Origin: Kordia jejudonensis
GTDB lineage: Bacteria; Bacteroidota; Bacteroidia; Flavobacteriales; Flavobacteriaceae
Reading direction: 5' to 3'
Length of the DNA stretch: 43,647 bases
Assembly: GCF_001005315.1 (NCBI RefSeq)
Contig: NZ_LBMG01000048.1
Span: 1-43,647 of the forward strand
Shown piece after piece: positions 41,218-43,647 of this stretch. The notes beneath the pieces were generated by a model. It was not told the origin of the DNA. It saw nothing but the letters and a program-made list of their open reading frames with translations, and did no database searches. Position 1 is the first letter of the stretch. The number at the start of each line of letters is the position of its first letter. Both the position numbers and the translations under genes were made by a program.

Positions 41218-43443
41218 ATGAAAAAAAACTTTACACTCTTTTTAATGAGTTTCCTTTGTATTACAATGGCATTCGCACAACAACGTGATTGCTCTACAAT
41301 GGACAATTTTGAGTACAGAAAACAACTAGATCCTCAATTGGAAGCGCGGATGCAACAAATTGAAGATTACACAAGAACACGTATCCAACAACAAGGAATA
41401 CAAGAAAGCATTACAGGAAATGTAATTACCATTCCAGTAGTTGTACATGTTATATATGCCAATTCGCAAGAAAACATTAGTGATGCACAAATTCAGTCAC
41501 AACTAGATGTATTAAACGAAGATTTTAGAAGAACAAATGCAGATGCAGACAATAGATGGTCGCAAGCTGTAGATACAGAAATTCAATTCTGTTTAGCAAC
41601 TGTTGATGAAAACGGTAATGCTACAACAGGAATTACTCGTAAGTCATCTTCAACAACTGCTTGGGGAACCAATGACCGAATGAAAAATGCTTCTCAAGGC
41701 GGAGTAACTGCTTGGGATACCTCACAATACTTAAACATGTGGATTTGTAATATTGGAGGAGGAATTCTTGGATATGCACAATTTCCAGGTGGAGCTGCTT
41801 CAACGGATGGAGTTGTAATGAGTCCACAATATTTTGGAAGTAGTGCCAAAGGATCTGGATTCTATCTTTCAGCTCCTTTTGATTTAGGAAGAACTACAAC
41901 GCATGAAGTAGGTCACTTTTTAAACTTACGTCACATTTGGGGCGACGGTGGATGCTCAGTAGACGATTTTGTATCTGATACACCAGCTTCTGACGGACCA
42001 AACTACGGATGTGACTCTACGCATGTATCATGTGGAAGTACAGATATGGTTCAGAACTATATGGACTACTCTGATGATGGATGTATGAACTTATATACTG
42101 CAGGACAAAAAGCGCGTATGCGAGCAATTTTAGATGTTGGAGGCGTACGAAGAAGTCTTGCATTATCTAATAAGTGTAGCGCTACACCACCGCCAGCACC
42201 AACATGTAATGACGGAATCCAAAATGGAGACGAAACAGGAATAGATTGTGGTGGATCATCATGTGCACCATGTCAGTCTGGATGTTCAGAAAATGAAGTA
42301 ACCTTAACGATTACTTTTGACAACTATCCAGAAGAAACGTCTTGGTCTATTGTAACAGACGGAGGAACTACAGTAGCTTCGAATAGCTATTCAACTTCAA
42401 ACCCTGACGGATCAACAGTAACTGAAACTTTCTGCTTGCCAGATGATTGCTATACATTTACAATCAATGATGCATACGGAGACGGAATCTGCTGTACATA
42501 TGGAAGCGGATCATACACATTAACAGGACCAAGCGGACAAATTGTATCTGGAGGAAGCTTTACGTCATCTGAATCTGAAGACTTCTGCTTTGGTAACACA
42601 CCACCAGCACCAACATGTACGGATGGAATCCAAAATGGAGACGAAACAGGTATTGACTGTGGAGGTTCGTCATGTGCACCATGTCAAACTGGAGGAACTA
42701 CCGTATTACACGAAGGATTCTTTGAATCAGGATTAGACGGATGGCAAGATGGAGGAAGCGATTGTTTCCGTTACAACGGATCACGTTCTTACGAAGGTTC
42801 ATACTCTATTCGTTTACGTGACAACTCAGGGACTGCTTCGGCAATGACTTCTGAAACATTTGACTTACGATCGTTTGATCAAGTAGAAATTAACTTCTAT
42901 TTCTATCCAAACTCAATGGAAAATGGAGAAGATTTCTGGGTACGTTATTTCAACGGATCATCGTGGAGCACTGTTGCAACGTATGCTAGTGGAAGTAGCT
43001 TTACAAATGGAAGCTTCTACTCTGCAACGGTAACATTAGATAGTTCGCAAGTAAACTTTGCATCTAACTCACGTTTCAGAATCCAATGTGATGCAAGTGC
43101 AAATGCTGATCAGGTATACATTGACCAAGTAACTATTACAGGTATCAATGGAGGTGCTAGAACAAAAGCAGATGGAATTACTGCATTGCGTTCAGGTCCA
43201 CCAAGTTCAGTAAATGGCGATTTCTTAATCACTCCAACAATTACTCGTGGAGATATTACGATCAACTTAGCAAGCTATAACTTGAATTCATCATACAGAA
43301 TCTTAAACTTATTAGGACAAACAGTAAAAGCTGGAACTATTAAAGATGGAAGATTGAATGTAGGTGAATTAAAATCTGGAGTTTACTTACTAGAAGTAAG
43401 CGACGAAGAAGAAAAAATTATTCAGAAGTTTGTGAAGCAATAA
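41218..43443 (+). CDS. Secreted M43-type metalloprotease with T9SS signal
   Basis: This encodes a 741-residue protein. It has a signal peptide (1-20), an N-terminal prodomain, and the M43 (pappalysin-like) catalytic domain with the extended zinc motif HEVGHFLNLRH (His229, Glu230, His233, His239). After it come two near-identical Cys-rich repeats (CxDGIQNGDETGIDCGG, DNA 42192-42275 and 42603-42686) around a DCYTFTI-type beta domain, then a lectin/MAM-like beta domain (about 495-645). The last 75 or so residues are a type A T9SS sorting domain ending in IIQKFVKQ. It should be exported by the SprE/GldH-linked machinery and released or surface-bound. It is monocistronic with a terminator behind it. 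Confidence 0.94.
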   Translation: MKKNFTLFLMSFLCITMAFAQQRDCSTMDNFEYRKQLDPQLEARMQQIEDYTRTRIQQQGIQESITGNVITIPVVVHVIYANSQENISDAQIQSQLDVLNEDFRRTNADADNRWSQAVDTEIQFCLATVDENGNATTGITRKSSSTTAWGTNDRMKNASQGGVTAWDTSQYLNMWICNIGGGILGYAQFPGGAASTDGVVMSPQYFGSSAKGSGFYLSAPFDLGRTTTHEVGHFLNLRHIWGDGGCSVDDFVSDTPASDGPNYGCDSTHVSCGSTDMVQNYMDYSDDGCMNLYTAGQKARMRAILDVGGVRRSLALSNKCSATPPPAPTCNDGIQNGDETGIDCGGSSCAPCQSGCSENEVTLTITFDNYPEETSWSIVTDGGTTVASNSYSTSNPDGSTVTETFCLPDDCYTFTINDAYGDGICCTYGSGSYTLTGPSGQIVSGGSFTSSESEDFCFGNTPPAPTCTDGIQNGDETGIDCGGSSCAPCQTGGTTVLHEGFFESGLDGWQDGGSDCFRYNGSRSYEGSYSIRLRDNSGTASAMTSETFDLRSFDQVEINFYFYPNSMENGEDFWVRYFNGSSWSTVATYASGSSFTNGSFYSATVTLDSSQVNFASNSRFRIQCDASANADQVYIDQVTITGINGGARTKADGITALRSGPPSSVNGDFLITPTITRGDITINLASYNLNSSYRILNLLGQTVKAGTIKDGRLNVGELKSGVYLLEVSDEEEKIIQKFVKQ

Positions 43444-43473
43444 GCGAGCACTTCAATATAATTATATAAAATG

Positions 43474-43508
43474 AAAACGCCCAAGTGTAAAAGCTTGGGC
43501 GTTTTTTT
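43474..43508 (+). terminator. Terminator of the M43 protease gene
   Basis: AAAACGCCCAAG (43474-43485) pairs perfectly with CTTGGGCGTTTT (43494-43505), followed by T's. The remaining 139 bases to the window end hold no complete gene. Confidence 0.92.
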
Positions 43509-43647
43509 GTTTTGTAAACCCCATCACACAACTGTTAATTTTTAGATGCTTTTATAAATAAAATGCTTCATTTAATTTTACCTCATCCTTCATCCCTCGC
43601 AAAACTACCATTCCTGTTGCTTCAAAAAGCTAGAAACTGTTTCGCCT

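Noticed and set aside
43605-43646. Possible C-terminal end of a minus-strand gene (…FLKQQEW stop)
   Set aside because: Only 13 codons are visible at the window edge; too short to support.

Overview
The window comes from a marine-type flavobacterium (Bacteroidota, family Flavobacteriaceae; the Cys-rich GG-leader peptides would fit a Kordia-like genome, but genus is inference). The evidence is AT-rich DNA, promoters with the Bacteroidota -7 box TAnnTTTG, a type IX secretion/gliding gene set (SprE, GldH, a T9SS-sorted protease), the split Bacteroidota ATP synthase operon (atpBEFHAG without atpD/atpC), and lineage-typical blocks such as RicT-GldH-PBP1A and HU/SPOR protein-thioesterase-DprA. No rRNA, tRNA, CRISPR array, transposase or phage gene was seen.

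Layout. 1-750: the end of a ribosomal peptide cluster, with three tandem double-glycine leader precursors (the first cut by the window edge) and a strong terminator. 1063-10148: sprE, a bactofilin, two tandem AtpZ/AtpI-like membrane proteins, a DUF6168-like protein and atpB-E-F-H-A-G, closed by a terminator. 10384-14959: a TPR/AraC sensor-regulator, a small zinc-ribbon membrane protein, an alpha/beta hydrolase, and an ECF sigma factor with a four-helix membrane partner. 15310-21770: an envelope block (Wzx/MATE-like flippase, dUTPase, sugar nucleotidyltransferase, TPR protein, DUF4292 lipoprotein, EnvC-like protein), separated at its 5' end by unusual composite intergenic repeats. 21841-28926: a PadR regulator with its partner, acyl-CoA thioesterase, HU/SPOR protein, DprA, a papain-like protease, TrpS and an acyltransferase. 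29003-33044 (minus strand): recA, then a small lipoprotein, an ECF sigma factor and a large anti-sigma/beta-barrel fusion. 33045-33692: a long gene-free stretch holding a probable structured RNA with its own terminator. 33693-38986: TrhO, RicT, GldH and PBP1A. 39061-40845: the two subunits of a 3-oxoacid CoA-transferase, separated by a four-helix-bundle gene inside nested inverted repeats. 41218-43443: a secreted M43 metalloprotease with a T9SS C-terminal signal.

The points that most deserve a second look are: the four-helix-bundle cassette interrupting the scoA-scoB operon; the anti-sigma protein predicted to span both membranes; the candidate structured RNA upstream of trhO with mutually exclusive helices; the tandem Cys-rich peptide precursors; the tandem AtpZ-like pair; and promoters whose -7 box lies only 3 to 6 bases from the ATG, which imply leaderless mRNAs.
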